Of a DNA stretch of 64,000 bases, positions 18,418-25,923 are shown piece after piece (within the stretch, counting starts at the first letter, position 1; every line of letters starts with the position of its first letter). The stretch spans positions 214,201-278,200 of the forward strand of contig FOIY01000003.1 in NCBI GenBank assembly GCA_900111435.1. Direction: 5' to 3'. Made by a program: the position numbers and the translations under genes. The stretch is from Ruminococcaceae bacterium KH2T8. Lineage in GTDB: Bacteria > Bacillota > Clostridia > Saccharofermentanales > Saccharofermentanaceae. Under the pieces are notes generated by a model. It saw only the letters and a list, made by a program, of their open reading frames with translations, was not told the DNA's origin and ran no database searches.

Positions 18418-19152
18418 TCAGGCCTTAGCCAGCATCTCGATATACTGTCTGCCGACGCCTCTCTTCTCCCAGTTCTTGGACACTTTGTATCCGAAGGGTG
18501 AGAACACTGCCTCGAGAACGAGCTCGAATACCATAGCAGTGAATGAGCAGATAAGGACCTGCTTCCAGTTCCAGCCGAAGAATACATGAGATACCATCGT
18601 GGAGAATACAAGATTATCTACGAACTGTGCTATACAAGTGGAAGGAAGGCTCCTTGCGGCAAAGCCCAGGAACTTTCCGTTATCAGCCTTCTTACCGATC
18701 GCCGAATTAAGAGCGGCATTAACGAGTGTTGAAAGGAACATAGCCGTGCATGAACCGAGGACTACATACCATGCGCCTGCGAAGGTGCTGTCGAGGCCTG
18801 CGTTAACGGATGCCATGGCATCGGGTGCCGCGTAGGATGCTGCCCAGTTGCCGGGGATGGCGCTCATTGCCCAGAATATGATCGAACAGATAACGTTTAC
18901 GACCATGGCAAGAACTGAGATCTTAGTTGCCGCCTTGGGACCGAATCTCTTGCAGATGCAGTCCATGCAAAGAAACGAGATCCAGGAAAGTAAAAGTCCG
19001 CCGTTGCAGCAGAAATACTCGGTTCTCAATATCTCCTTGCTCGCAAAGAGATTCATAAAGATGACTGACAGGATAAATGTGGCCGTGACCATAGCCGGCA
19101 CGCTTCTCAGGAGGATCTCATAGTCCTCTCTGATCTTCTTTAAAGTATTCAT
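18418..19152 (-). CDS. YhhQ/VUT-family transporter (putative queuosine precursor uptake)
   Basis: The 244-residue product has six or so membrane segments and the order typical of the VUT/YhhQ family: VIFMNLFASKEI near the N-terminus, a CNGGLLLSWISFLCMD segment, and a long central stretch rich in Ala/Gly. YhhQ members import queuosine precursors such as preQ0/preQ1. ATG 19152 follows AAAGGAG. Its 75-nt leader contains a hairpin plus A-rich tail reminiscent of a preQ1-I riboswitch, which would support this role. It heads an operon with an amidase and an rRNA-related methyltransferase. Confidence 0.75.
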   Translation of the reverse strand: MNTLKKIREDYEILLRSVPAMVTATFILSVIFMNLFASKEILRTEYFCCNGGLLLSWISFLCMDCICKRFGPKAATKISVLAMVVNVICSIIFWAMSAIPGNWAASYAAPDAMASVNAGLDSTFAGAWYVVLGSCTAMFLSTLVNAALNSAIGKKADNGKFLGFAARSLPSTCIAQFVDNLVFSTMVSHVFFGWNWKQVLICSFTAMVFELVLEAVFSPFGYKVSKNWEKRGVGRQYIEMLAKA

Positions 19153-19158
19153 TTGTAA

Positions 19159-19208
19159 CTCCTTTGGTTTTAGGTTTTACAAGCAGGATATCGGACCCGA
19201 ACTGCTTG
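19159..19208 (-). promoter_or_regulatory. Candidate preQ1-I-like riboswitch in the transporter leader
   Basis: Reading leftwards, the leader has CAAGCAG (19208-19202), TTC, GGGT, an 8-nt loop, then CTGCTTG (19186-19180), an A-rich tail containing ACCT, and the AAAGGAG ribosome site. Loop GGGT can pair with tail ACCT to give an H-type pseudoknot next to the ribosome site, the layout of preQ1-I aptamers (P1 stem, UUC entering the loop, A-rich tail). Loop and tail do not match the textbook consensus exactly, so this is a candidate. Confidence 0.4.
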
Positions 19209-19232
19209 ACGCGTTAGCCTGCGCGCACGTTT

Positions 19233-19260
19233 ATTATAATGACGTTTAGTCAAAAATCAA
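19233..19260 (-). promoter_or_regulatory. Promoter of the transporter-amidase-rsm22 operon
   Basis: Reading leftwards: TTGATT (19260-19255), a 16-nt spacer, TATAAT (19238-19233). The predicted start near 19226 leaves a leader of about 75 nt holding the hairpin described above. Confidence 0.6.
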
Positions 19261-19284
19261 CACTAAAAACACACAAAGACGACA

Positions 19285-19313
19285 TTGTAATAAAAAACAG
19301 CCGATAATATAAT
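19285..19313 (+). promoter_or_regulatory. Promoter of butyrate kinase gene
   Basis: TTGTAA (19285-19290), a 17-nt spacer and TATAAT (19308-19313) lie 36 nt ahead of the ATG at 19349. Confidence 0.65.
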
Positions 19314-19348
19314 AATCGCGGACTTTTATTAATTCAGCGAGGATCATT

Positions 19349-20470
19349 ATGTCAGACAGTAAGATATATAAGCTCCTCATAATCAATCCGGGCTCTACTT
19401 CAACCAAGGTGAGCCTCTTTGAAAATGAGACGAGCGTATTCGAAAAGAGCCTCTTTCACGACGCAAACGTACTTTTGCAGTTCCCCCACGTAAATGATCA
19501 GATACCTTTCAGACATCAGGTCATTCTCGACATGCTCTCCGAGGAGAAGGTAGATCCCAACGAGATCGATGCCTTTGTCGGAAGAGGCGGAAGCGCATGC
19601 ACCCAGCCCGGCGGTATTACGGAGATCGACCAGAAGATGTATGACGATACCGAGGCTGCAGTAGGCGGCAGCGAGCACCCCGCAAAGCTCGGAGTCATGC
19701 TCGCATGGAAGTTCGCATGCCAGTTCGGCAAGAAGGCTTATACACTCAACCCCACAAACGTAGACGAGTACTGCGACTACGCAAGACTCACCGGTATCAA
19801 GGGCGTATACCGCGTATCACATTCACATGTTTTGAATCAGAAGGCAGTCGCCGAGTATCACGCCAAGACTCTCGGCAAGGCTTACGAAGACTGTAACTTC
19901 ATCGTCGCTCACATAGACGGCGGCATCACGGTAAGCGCACACAAGAACGGCAAGATGATCGACGGCAACATGGGCGCCGACGGCGAAGGTGCTTTCACTC
20001 CCACAAGGATCGGAAGCGTACCCGTCCTCTCCCTCCTCGACTATATCGAAGAGCACTCGGTTGCAGACGTTCGTCTTCGCTGCTCAAGAGCAGGCGGATT
20101 CGTCGATCTCTTCGGCACATCCAATTCAGACACTATCCACGATCTTGTTGATAAGGGAGACAAAAAGGCTTCCCTTGTCTGGAACACCATGATCTACCAG
20201 ATCTGCAAGATGATCGGCGAAATGAGTTGCGTACTCTGCGGTAAGGTAGACGGCATCCTCCTGACGGGCGGACTCCTGAGATTCCAGGACATCATCGACG
20301 GCATCAACGAGCGCTGCGGCTGGATCGCACCCATCAGCATCTACCCCGGCGAGATGGAGCAGGAAGCATTGGCACTTCCCGCAGTTAAGGTATTAAGAGG
20401 CGAGATCACTCCTCTCAGATATACGGGCAAGAACGTCTGGAACGGCTTCGAAGGAGTCGACGACCTGTAA
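19349..20470 (+). CDS. buk: Butyrate kinase
   Basis: The 373-residue product begins LLIINPGSTSTKVSLFENE, the phosphate-1 motif of acetate/butyrate kinases. It continues with FVGRGG, HPAKLGVMLAWKFA, NPTNVDEYCDYARLTG (the butyrate kinase form), VAHIDGGITVSAHKNGKMID, GEGAFTPTRIGSVP and LLTGGLLR. It interconverts butyryl-phosphate and ADP with butyrate and ATP. It is slightly longer than the usual 355-360 residues. The neighbour 509 bp downstream is a phosphate acetyltransferase rather than the usual phosphate butyryltransferase. The spacer is packed with palindromic repeats, so co-transcription is uncertain. A branched-chain or other short-chain acyl-kinase role cannot be excluded. Confidence 0.9.
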   Translation: MSDSKIYKLLIINPGSTSTKVSLFENETSVFEKSLFHDANVLLQFPHVNDQIPFRHQVILDMLSEEKVDPNEIDAFVGRGGSACTQPGGITEIDQKMYDDTEAAVGGSEHPAKLGVMLAWKFACQFGKKAYTLNPTNVDEYCDYARLTGIKGVYRVSHSHVLNQKAVAEYHAKTLGKAYEDCNFIVAHIDGGITVSAHKNGKMIDGNMGADGEGAFTPTRIGSVPVLSLLDYIEEHSVADVRLRCSRAGGFVDLFGTSNSDTIHDLVDKGDKKASLVWNTMIYQICKMIGEMSCVLCGKVDGILLTGGLLRFQDIIDGINERCGWIAPISIYPGEMEQEALALPAVKVLRGEITPLRYTGKNVWNGFEGVDDL

Positions 20471-20490
20471 GCGAAAGCAAGGCGCGGCGG

Positions 20491-20600
20491 CTTTCGCGAG
20501 GCGCGTGCGCGGCGGTGGCGGCAGGCTTTCGCGAGGCGCGTGCGCGGCGGTGGCGGCAGGCTTTCGGCGGCCGCGGCAGCAGGCTTTCGCGAGGCGCGGA
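20491..20600. repeat. GC-rich 35-bp tandem repeat
   Basis: Two identical 35-bp units (20491-20525 and 20526-20560), beginning CTTTCGCGAGGCGCG, are followed by a shortened 23-bp unit (20561-20583) and a partial fourth (20584-20600). The block is far richer in G+C than its surroundings and lies directly after the buk stop. Open frames across it are artefacts of composition. Confidence 0.85.
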
Positions 20601-20602
20601 CT

Positions 20603-20710
20603 CAAAAAGTCGCTCAAAGTGTCGTTTTTCGATTCAAAAAACGACGTTTCTTACGACTTTTGCAGGTGACGGCACCACTCAGGCAGCAAAAGTCGCTAAA
20701 ACCGTCACCT
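20603..20710. repeat. Nested inverted repeats between buk and pta
   Basis: GTCGTTTTT (20621-20629) and AAAAACGAC (20637-20645) form a stem nested within CAAAAAGTCG (20603-20612) and CGACTTTTGC (20654-20663). A second structure pairs AGGTGACGG (20664-20672) with CCGTCACCT (20702-20710), enclosing GCAAAAGTCGC. The first stem followed by T-rich sequence could end buk transcription, but the layout is more elaborate than a simple terminator. Confidence 0.65.
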
Positions 20711-20722
20711 AAAGGCCGATTG

Positions 20723-20862
20723 GGTGACTGATTTTGCGAAAAACGCGCATAAGTCACCAAAATGGTCACCCGAGAGCAGTTTCGGTGACTGATTTGGTGA
20801 AAGATACGCAATAATCACCAAAATGGTCACCCGAGAGCGTCCCCGGTGACCAAATCGGTGAC
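20723..20862. repeat. 61-nt periodic palindromic array (GGTGAC family, copy A)
   Basis: Units start at 20723, 20784 and 20845, exactly 61 nt apart. Each full unit is a 17-nt arm (GGTGACTGATTTGGTGA in unit 2), a 14-nt loop, the inverted 17-nt arm (TCACCAAAATGGTCACC) and a 13-nt linker (CGAGAGC then variable). The third unit stops after its first arm. The same unit and period recur at 40969-41067. The rest of the spacer to 20979 holds the pta ribosome site (GGGAGG) and nothing else I can identify. Confidence 0.9.
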
Positions 20863-20979
20863 TTTCGGACAGGTCTCGGCTGATGAGCTTGGCCACCGGG
20901 CACTGCGGACGTCAACCGGACGCGGAACACACGCGGAACTATACACAAACATACAAAAACAAAACGGGAGGATAAAACC

Positions 20980-21975
20980 ATGAGCATGATCGAAATGATC
21001 AAGAACAAGGCAAGAGCAGACATCAAGAGGATCGTACTTCCCGAGGGTGATGAGCCCAGGACGATCACGGCGGCAGCTACTATCAAGAGTGACTCTCTTG
21101 CTGCTCCCATCCTTATCGGTAATAAAGACACGATAAGCGCGAAAGCCGCAGAGCTCGGCGTCGACATCAGCGGGATCGAGGTCATCGACCCTCTTACATC
21201 CGACAAGAAGGCTGAATATGCGAACCTTCTCTTCGAGCTTCGTAAGGCGAAGGGCGTAACCGAAGATGACGCGGCAAAGATGGTCGCTGACCCTATGTAC
21301 TTCGGCATCATGATGGTAAAGACAGGCGACGCCGACGGACTCGTATCGGGTGCCGTTCATACGACAGGCGATATGCTCCGCCCCGCCCTTCAGATCATCA
21401 AGACAAAGCCCGGCATGAAGTGCGTATCTTCGAGCTTCCTCATGGATTGTCCCAATAAGGAGCTCGGCGAGAACGGACTCCTGGTATATGCTGACTGCGT
21501 TGTAATGCCCTGCCCTACAGCAGAGGAGCTTGCGAGCATCGCAGTCGCTTCAGCCGAGACGGCAAGAACACTCTGCTGTATCGATGAGCCCCGTGTCGCA
21601 ATGCTCTCTTTCTCAACAAAGGGCAGCGCTAAGCACGAACTCGTAAGCAAGGTTCAGGAAGCAACAAAGCTCGCACATGAGCTTGCCCCCGACCTTCTCC
21701 TCGACGGCGAGATGCAGTTCGATGCGGCACTCGTACCCGAGATCGGTGCATCAAAGGCACCCGGAAGCCCAGTAGCAGGAAGAGCTAACGTTCTCGTATT
21801 CCCTGACCTTCAGGCAGGAAACATCGGCTATAAGATCACACAGAGACTCGGCGGCGCTGATTGCTTCGCAGTCCTTCAGGGTCTTGCTAAGCCCTGTAAC
21901 GATCTTTCCAGAGGATGCTCAGCCGAGGATATCGTAAATACAGTAGCTATGACTGCAGTTCAGGCTCAGGGCTGA
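20980..21975 (+). CDS. pta: Phosphate acetyltransferase
   Basis: The 331-residue product begins with the Pta signature [19 protein letters not shown] and has [103 protein letters not shown] and [15 protein letters not shown]. This is the single-domain clostridial type, which converts acetyl-CoA and phosphate to acetyl-phosphate and CoA. Although it lies next to a butyrate kinase, its motifs are those of Pta, not of the shorter Ptb. An acetate kinase is not in the window. A clear rho-independent terminator follows at 22018. Confidence 0.93.
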   Translation: MSMIEMIKNKARADIKRIVLPEGDEPRTITAAATIKSDSLAAPILIGNKDTISAKAAELGVDISGIEVIDPLTSDKKAEYANLLFELRKAKGVTEDDAAKMVADPMYFGIMMVKTGDADGLVSGAVHTTGDMLRPALQIIKTKPGMKCVSSSFLMDCPNKELGENGLLVYADCVVMPCPTAEELASIAVASAETARTLCCIDEPRVAMLSFSTKGSAKHELVSKVQEATKLAHELAPDLLLDGEMQFDAALVPEIGASKAPGSPVAGRANVLVFPDLQAGNIGYKITQRLGGADCFAVLQGLAKPCNDLSRGCSAEDIVNTVAMTAVQAQG

Positions 21976-22017
21976 TACACTTAGGCGATCACACGGATCT
22001 AAGCAAAAGACAAAAAG

Positions 22018-22056
22018 AAGACCGATCGGAATGGATCTCCGGTCGGTCTTTCGTTT
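22018..22056 (+). terminator. Terminator after pta
   Basis: AAGACCGATCGGA and CCGGTCGGTCTT form a long stem followed by TCGTTTT. It lies between the convergent pta and zinc-ribbon genes and may serve both. Confidence 0.8.
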
Positions 22057-22074
22057 TGCTCAGATATAGACAGA

Positions 22075-23349
22075 TCACTTCTGCTGAGGGATCTCCTTTT
22101 GGATCTTAAGGATCGTCCACTCCTTCGAGACCAGGTCATACCTTGTACCGCAGTTGGGGCAGTGCTTCTTAACGACCGCATCGAAAGTGCTCGCACACGT
22201 CGGACAGTTTACCGCACGGGGCGAGAACTCGACCTGGGTCTTTGCCTTCTCATCTCTTATTATGTCGAGGATGAAGTTCTCCTTTACCCCCTTGAACTCG
22301 CCGGCTCTGTAGTAGACATCATCAAGGTATGCCTTGACTACCAGGTGCAGGATGCCGTCGATCGTGGTGCATTTTATAAACTGCATCGCGCCTCTGTACT
22401 CGATATCGATGATGTCATCCAAGAACGAGAGGTCATCTTTACCCACGTACATGTTGCACTCGGCTCTGTTCTCAGAATAAGCGATTGTTTGAAGCATCGA
22501 AAGAACCTTTCCTTCGAACACCTCGAAAGAGAAATCCTTATCGTAAGCTGACATGGCACGTTCCATATCGCCCTTGCTTCTTTCTGCAACCCTGATATCG
22601 TGAGTATTCGCAGTCATGTCGATCACACCTACCGTAGTCTTTACGGCGACCACAAAGTTTATGAGAAGATAAGTCGGCACAAAAGTGCACGTGGCTCCGG
22701 CGATCCATCCGACTACAAAGGCACCAAGACCGATCAGGAAGTTTTGGCTGGACGCACCGTAAGCAAACGCCGCGACAAAACCGATCATGAATCCGAAGAA
22801 TATCGCCAGGAAGATCGCCATCATCAAGGCTTTGTTGAAGAGCTTTTGCGTAGGAAGCGGTCTCGGGATGATGTGATACGAATTAACGCACGGATAAAGA
22901 TCATGATCGAGGAAAGCGGTACCGCACATCGGGCATCCGTCCCTGAACTTATCTCGCGTCGACTCGTGACCGCAGTTCGGACATGTAAACGGCATCTCGG
23001 CTTCGGCTCTTTGACCGATGCGCTCGATTATCTGACAGTAGAGATAATCATCGTTCGCGACGTCCCTCTTTACCGTAGTCTTTCCGATATCAGTGAAAGC
23101 CGCTATGAAGTTGTAGCGCTTCCAACACATACGCGACCTGAAATTACCGGTCTCCTTTGTGATATCGCCGGGAGCCCCTTCATTAGTGTCCTTGAACATG
23201 ACATTATAAGTAATGCCCTTACTCTCCAGCCTTTTGCTGTGAGCTTTGAGATTGTATCTCATGTCGAGCGAGACGCAGTCAGGCATCTTGCCGCTCTTAT
23301 AGTATTCCGTTAGTCCCTCCGGGAACGAATCTCTAATCTTATCGATCAT
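22075..23349 (-). CDS. Membrane protein with two zinc ribbons and a Tim44-like domain
   Basis: The 424-residue product (ATG 23349 after GGAGGGGG) has a cytosolic N-terminal part, a zinc ribbon CPNCG...CPMCG (about 122-142), two adjacent membrane segments (about 172-240, rich in Phe/Ala/Gly), a Tim44/SnoaL-like domain (about 265-385, with YRGAMQFIKCTTIDGILHLVVKAYLDD) and a second zinc ribbon CPTCA...CPNCG near the C-terminus (about 393-412). This architecture is common in Clostridia for uncharacterised zinc-ribbon TIM44-like proteins. The binding partner and cellular role are unknown. The next genes leftward of its promoter side (23398, 24125) are also membrane proteins on the same strand. Confidence 0.75.
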   Translation of the reverse strand: MIDKIRDSFPEGLTEYYKSGKMPDCVSLDMRYNLKAHSKRLESKGITYNVMFKDTNEGAPGDITKETGNFRSRMCWKRYNFIAAFTDIGKTTVKRDVANDDYLYCQIIERIGQRAEAEMPFTCPNCGHESTRDKFRDGCPMCGTAFLDHDLYPCVNSYHIIPRPLPTQKLFNKALMMAIFLAIFFGFMIGFVAAFAYGASSQNFLIGLGAFVVGWIAGATCTFVPTYLLINFVVAVKTTVGVIDMTANTHDIRVAERSKGDMERAMSAYDKDFSFEVFEGKVLSMLQTIAYSENRAECNMYVGKDDLSFLDDIIDIEYRGAMQFIKCTTIDGILHLVVKAYLDDVYYRAGEFKGVKENFILDIIRDEKAKTQVEFSPRAVNCPTCASTFDAVVKKHCPNCGTRYDLVSKEWTILKIQKEIPQQK

Positions 23350-23397
23350 TTTCCCCCTCCAAAATCCATGAAAACCGATAAAACTACACTAAGTCAA

Positions 23398-24099
23398 TTA
23401 TAATACAATGCTCACGATCGCGAATATAACTCCGCAGACAAATATCGATGCTCCTATAAAGATCTGAAACAGGTTATTGCACTTATCGACGATCGGCTCG
23501 ATATATCTGTCAGTATGCTCGCCGTCGATATAGATAGTTCTCTGCTCACCGATCTGCGGGATCTTCATGCGCGAGTATTCCGACTTACAGTACTGAATCT
23601 TCTCCTCGCCCGATACGACTTCATATACGGGACAGATGAGCGCATGCCCTTTGCTGTATTGCTTACGGTGCTCCACACACGTCGCGATCACTTCACGGTC
23701 GCATGAAGCCTTGATCTTTCTGTATTGAGACGACAGAACGGCAGCTATAAATGCGACTATAACACACGCACCGATCGATACAACTGTCGGGATCCCGTCA
23801 ATAGCAGCCTCGACCGTACTCTTTGAACCGAAGTTCATAACGAGTCCGTAGCCCGTCACGACCAGACCTACGACGATCGCGACCAGACCCATCCACCACC
23901 GGTCTGACTTTTCGCTCACGGTCGCATATGTCGCAATGGCACCGAATACAATAAATACGGTTCCCAGAAGCGTCGGAACGAGCCATACTTCATCATTCTT
24001 TGCTCCGTAGATCATGAGCGTGACCGAGCCGCAGAACCATATCAAGAACACAACTGATACCAGGACCAGCTTCAGATTCTTCTTATCATCACTATTCAT
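23398..24099 (-). CDS. DUF3592-like membrane protein
   Basis: The 233-residue product has four hydrophobic segments in the N-terminal 130 residues, a soluble domain (about 125-200: VIATCVEHRKQYSKGHALICPVYEVVSGEEKIQYCKSEYSR, then a Pro/Gly stretch ahead of RTIYIDG) and one last membrane segment. The soluble part has the pattern of DUF3592 domains (a beta fold with V-x-C and Y-x-Y-x-V-x-G-E). Function unknown. It stands between two other small membrane-protein genes on the same strand and may share a transcript with 24125-24718. Confidence 0.6.
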   Translation of the reverse strand: MNSDDKKNLKLVLVSVVFLIWFCGSVTLMIYGAKNDEVWLVPTLLGTVFIVFGAIATYATVSEKSDRWWMGLVAIVVGLVVTGYGLVMNFGSKSTVEAAIDGIPTVVSIGACVIVAFIAAVLSSQYRKIKASCDREVIATCVEHRKQYSKGHALICPVYEVVSGEEKIQYCKSEYSRMKIPQIGEQRTIYIDGEHTDRYIEPIVDKCNNLFQIFIGASIFVCGVIFAIVSIVL

Positions 24100-24124
24100 T
24101 TATCCCTTGTAGCTCCTCTTATCC

Positions 24125-24718
24125 TTATCTTTGTAACACTGTTACAGCGGATAGTCTAACATTAAATATCCCTTTTTTATACTTTATATTACTGATCGAG
24201 GCACCGTCATGCCCGAAAGGCTTCACTTCGACCTTTCGCTCCTTGCCGTCACATCTTTCGACGATCAGCCTCTCGTTACCGTCATCATCCTTGGCGATCA
24301 CGAAATTGATCCTGGGAATCCTCAAATGATATACGGACGAATTTCTATAGTTCCAGACCAGCTCCTCGTCACGCTCATCGATCCTGACCTTGAGATTCTT
24401 GTCATAGGAGATCTCCGCCTCCGGATCCGGCGTTATACCGTTCTCCCTGTAGTAGCTTTCGAATCGCTTCGCTACCGCTTTACCGTTCAGATAGTCACGG
24501 AGCATATAGAAAGGGAACCAGAACCCCTGATCTGCCAAAGCCAGAAGAGCCGGCCACTTACACGGTGATAAGAGCCCTCCGATCAGGATCAGGATCCCGC
24601 CTATGAACCAGACGCCGCTCCTTTGAGCTCGCATCGCGGCATAAGAAACACCGATAAAGAATGCTCCCAATAAAAAACATAAGATCTGAACGCCGTATTG
24701 ACTGAAAAATGCACCCAT
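24125..24718 (-). CDS. Uncharacterised membrane protein with C-terminal beta domain
   Basis: The start at 24718 (MGAFFSQYGVQILCFLLGAFF) is preferred; a GTG at 24733 is possible. The 197-residue product has two or three N-terminal membrane segments (to about 75) and a soluble C-terminal half with charged beta strands (NLKVRIDERDEELVWNYRN, FVIAKDDDGNERLIVERCDG). I do not recognise the family. The 3' end includes the palindrome TGTAACA-C-TGTTACA (24132-24146), which recurs elsewhere in the window. Its own extended -10 promoter lies at 24772-24780, after the terminator of the small upstream ORF. Confidence 0.6.
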   Translation of the reverse strand: MGAFFSQYGVQILCFLLGAFFIGVSYAAMRAQRSGVWFIGGILILIGGLLSPCKWPALLALADQGFWFPFYMLRDYLNGKAVAKRFESYYRENGITPDPEAEISYDKNLKVRIDERDEELVWNYRNSSVYHLRIPRINFVIAKDDDGNERLIVERCDGKERKVEVKPFGHDGASISNIKYKKGIFNVRLSAVTVLQR

Positions 24719-24771
24719 ACCCAAAACTTCCACAAAACATTCATCAATATCCCGACTATCCTACATCCGTG

Positions 24772-24780
24772 ATTATACCA
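24772..24780 (-). promoter_or_regulatory. Extended -10 promoter (TGGTATAAT)
   Basis: Reading leftwards, TGGTATAAT gives a start near 24765 and a leader of about 47 nt for the gene at 24718. It lies right after the T-run of the terminator at 24784-24816. Confidence 0.55.
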
Positions 24781-24783
24781 CAT

Positions 24784-24816
24784 AAAAAAGGAAGCCGTTT
24801 CCTTGAAACAGCTTCC
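24784..24816 (-). terminator. Terminator of the small ORF transcript
   Basis: Reading leftwards, GGAAGCTGTTTC-AAG-GAAACGGCTTCC is followed by TTTTTT. The stem has one mismatch. The nearest upstream gene on this strand is the 20-codon ORF at 24847-24909. Confidence 0.85.
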
Positions 24817-24846
24817 CAAAAACTCAATTACAAAACTCAATATTGA

Positions 24847-24909
24847 TCAAGTTTCCCGAGCGGAGGAATACTCGGAAAAGCTACTCTGTGTTATCACTTC
24901 ACTTCCCAT
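24847..24909 (-). CDS. Candidate 20-residue peptide gene with strong ribosome site
   Basis: ATG 24909 lies 8 nt after GAAGGGG (within GAGGAAGGGG) and opens a 20-codon frame ending in TGA at 24847. The peptide (MGSEVITQSSFSEYSSARET) is Ser/Glu-rich, with no signal peptide, membrane segment or Cys. A strong intrinsic terminator follows 30 nt later and a separate promoter serves the next gene, so this looks like a self-contained transcript of about 150 nt. It could encode a small protein, a signalling-peptide precursor, or be a small RNA. The rest of the 24734-25083 spacer shows no other gene. Confidence 0.4.
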   Translation of the reverse strand: MGSEVITQSSFSEYSSARET

Positions 24910-25083
24910 TGGTATCACCCCTTCCTCTGATCGTTATTTGATGATTCCATTCTAACGGCTGAAAAAATGAATTGTGTTATCGACTTTTTAAGAAACTGTT
25001 AACGAATGTTTTTTCATGCAACCACTCGAAAATCGCTGCGTGAGATATGTCGTAAGGCAAAAGCCGAAAGGAGTATGAAAGAA

Positions 25084-25776
25084 ATGAAAAAGACTTTAGC
25101 GATTATTCTCACATCTATATTAATGGCATCTGTTGCAGCATCCTGCTCAGCAGACAAGACCCCTACGAGAACGAGCAGCACATCCCGCGAAAGAGAGACG
25201 ACAACAACTACTACTTCCGAAGAGACAACTACAACGACATCACAGGCGATCACTGTAGTAGAGCCCTTCCCTGCAGGTGGGGCAACGCTTACCTCCGGAT
25301 CTTACGCCATGACACCCGAAGTCGAAGCTAAGTACAACGAAGCATTTGCCGAGGTTGAAGAATTACCCGGCACACCCGTTGCGATAGTCACAGCATCAGA
25401 AGACAAGTATCTGATCATTGAGATGGGCGATACAATGAGCTACAGCGGCATGGACTGCTATCACATAGTAGAAGTAGGAGACAGCGGCCGCGGAGCATAT
25501 TTTAACCGCCTTGAATACCTTGACGTACAGATCGGATTCGGTGTTGATGATTCGATCCTCAACCCCGCGGAAGTCTACGATCTTAATAACGATCAGATCG
25601 CTACATACGAAGAGTATGCGCCTTCAGACTGCGGCGATGCTTTCATGTATATCGCAGAGAATGCTCATCAGCAGGTATTCCTTGCAGACAACGGCAACAC
25701 ACTCTCTGTCGTATCCATCGACGATCAGGGCAATTCAGAAGTCCTGACAACTTACGATTATTCCGATTGGGCCTGA
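25084..25776 (+). CDS. Lipoprotein with Thr-rich linker
   Basis: ATG 25084 is chosen: AAAGGAG (25067-25073) is 10 nt away and the N-terminus (MKKTLAIILTSILMASVAASC) is a clean lipoprotein signal peptide. ATG 25075 is only 1 nt from the ribosome site. After the lipidated Cys (about 21) comes a Thr/Ser/Glu linker (about 25-55), then a globular domain of about 170 residues with no recognisable family (VAIVTASEDKYLIIEMGDTM, FGVDDSILNPAEVYDLNND). Total 230 residues. The linker style matches the other lipoproteins here (4575, 62543), so these are probably surface-exposed. It is followed by a terminator. Confidence 0.75.
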   Translation: MKKTLAIILTSILMASVAASCSADKTPTRTSSTSRERETTTTTTSEETTTTTSQAITVVEPFPAGGATLTSGSYAMTPEVEAKYNEAFAEVEELPGTPVAIVTASEDKYLIIEMGDTMSYSGMDCYHIVEVGDSGRGAYFNRLEYLDVQIGFGVDDSILNPAEVYDLNNDQIATYEEYAPSDCGDAFMYIAENAHQQVFLADNGNTLSVVSIDDQGNSEVLTTYDYSDWA

Positions 25777-25813
25777 TGACCCAAGCTGAATAACATACTA
25801 CCCCTTTACTGCA

Positions 25814-25852
25814 CAAAGCCGTTCCTCAACTTCGGGGAACGGCTTTGTTAAT
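25814..25852 (+). terminator. Terminator after lipoprotein gene
   Basis: CAAAGCCGTTCC and GGAACGGCTTTG form a perfect 12-bp stem with a 10-nt loop, followed by TTAAT. The T-run is short but the stem is strong. Confidence 0.75.
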
Positions 25853-25886
25853 GCATATAAATATCGAAAGCTCGTGCGCATTATCG

Positions 25887-25892
25887 TATAAT
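25887..25892 (+). promoter_or_regulatory. -10 element for the Ser-rich zinc-ribbon protein
   Basis: TATAAT lies 32 nt before the AGGAGG-preceded ATG at 25924. No convincing -35 is present. Confidence 0.45.
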
Positions 25893-25923
25893 ATAGCCAT
25901 CTTGGTCAATTAGGAGGAAAGCT

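Noticed and set aside
20515-20899. Several 60-70-codon open frames in the buk-pta spacer
   Set aside because: They run through tandem and inverted repeats, lack ribosome sites and overlap on both strands; composition artefacts.
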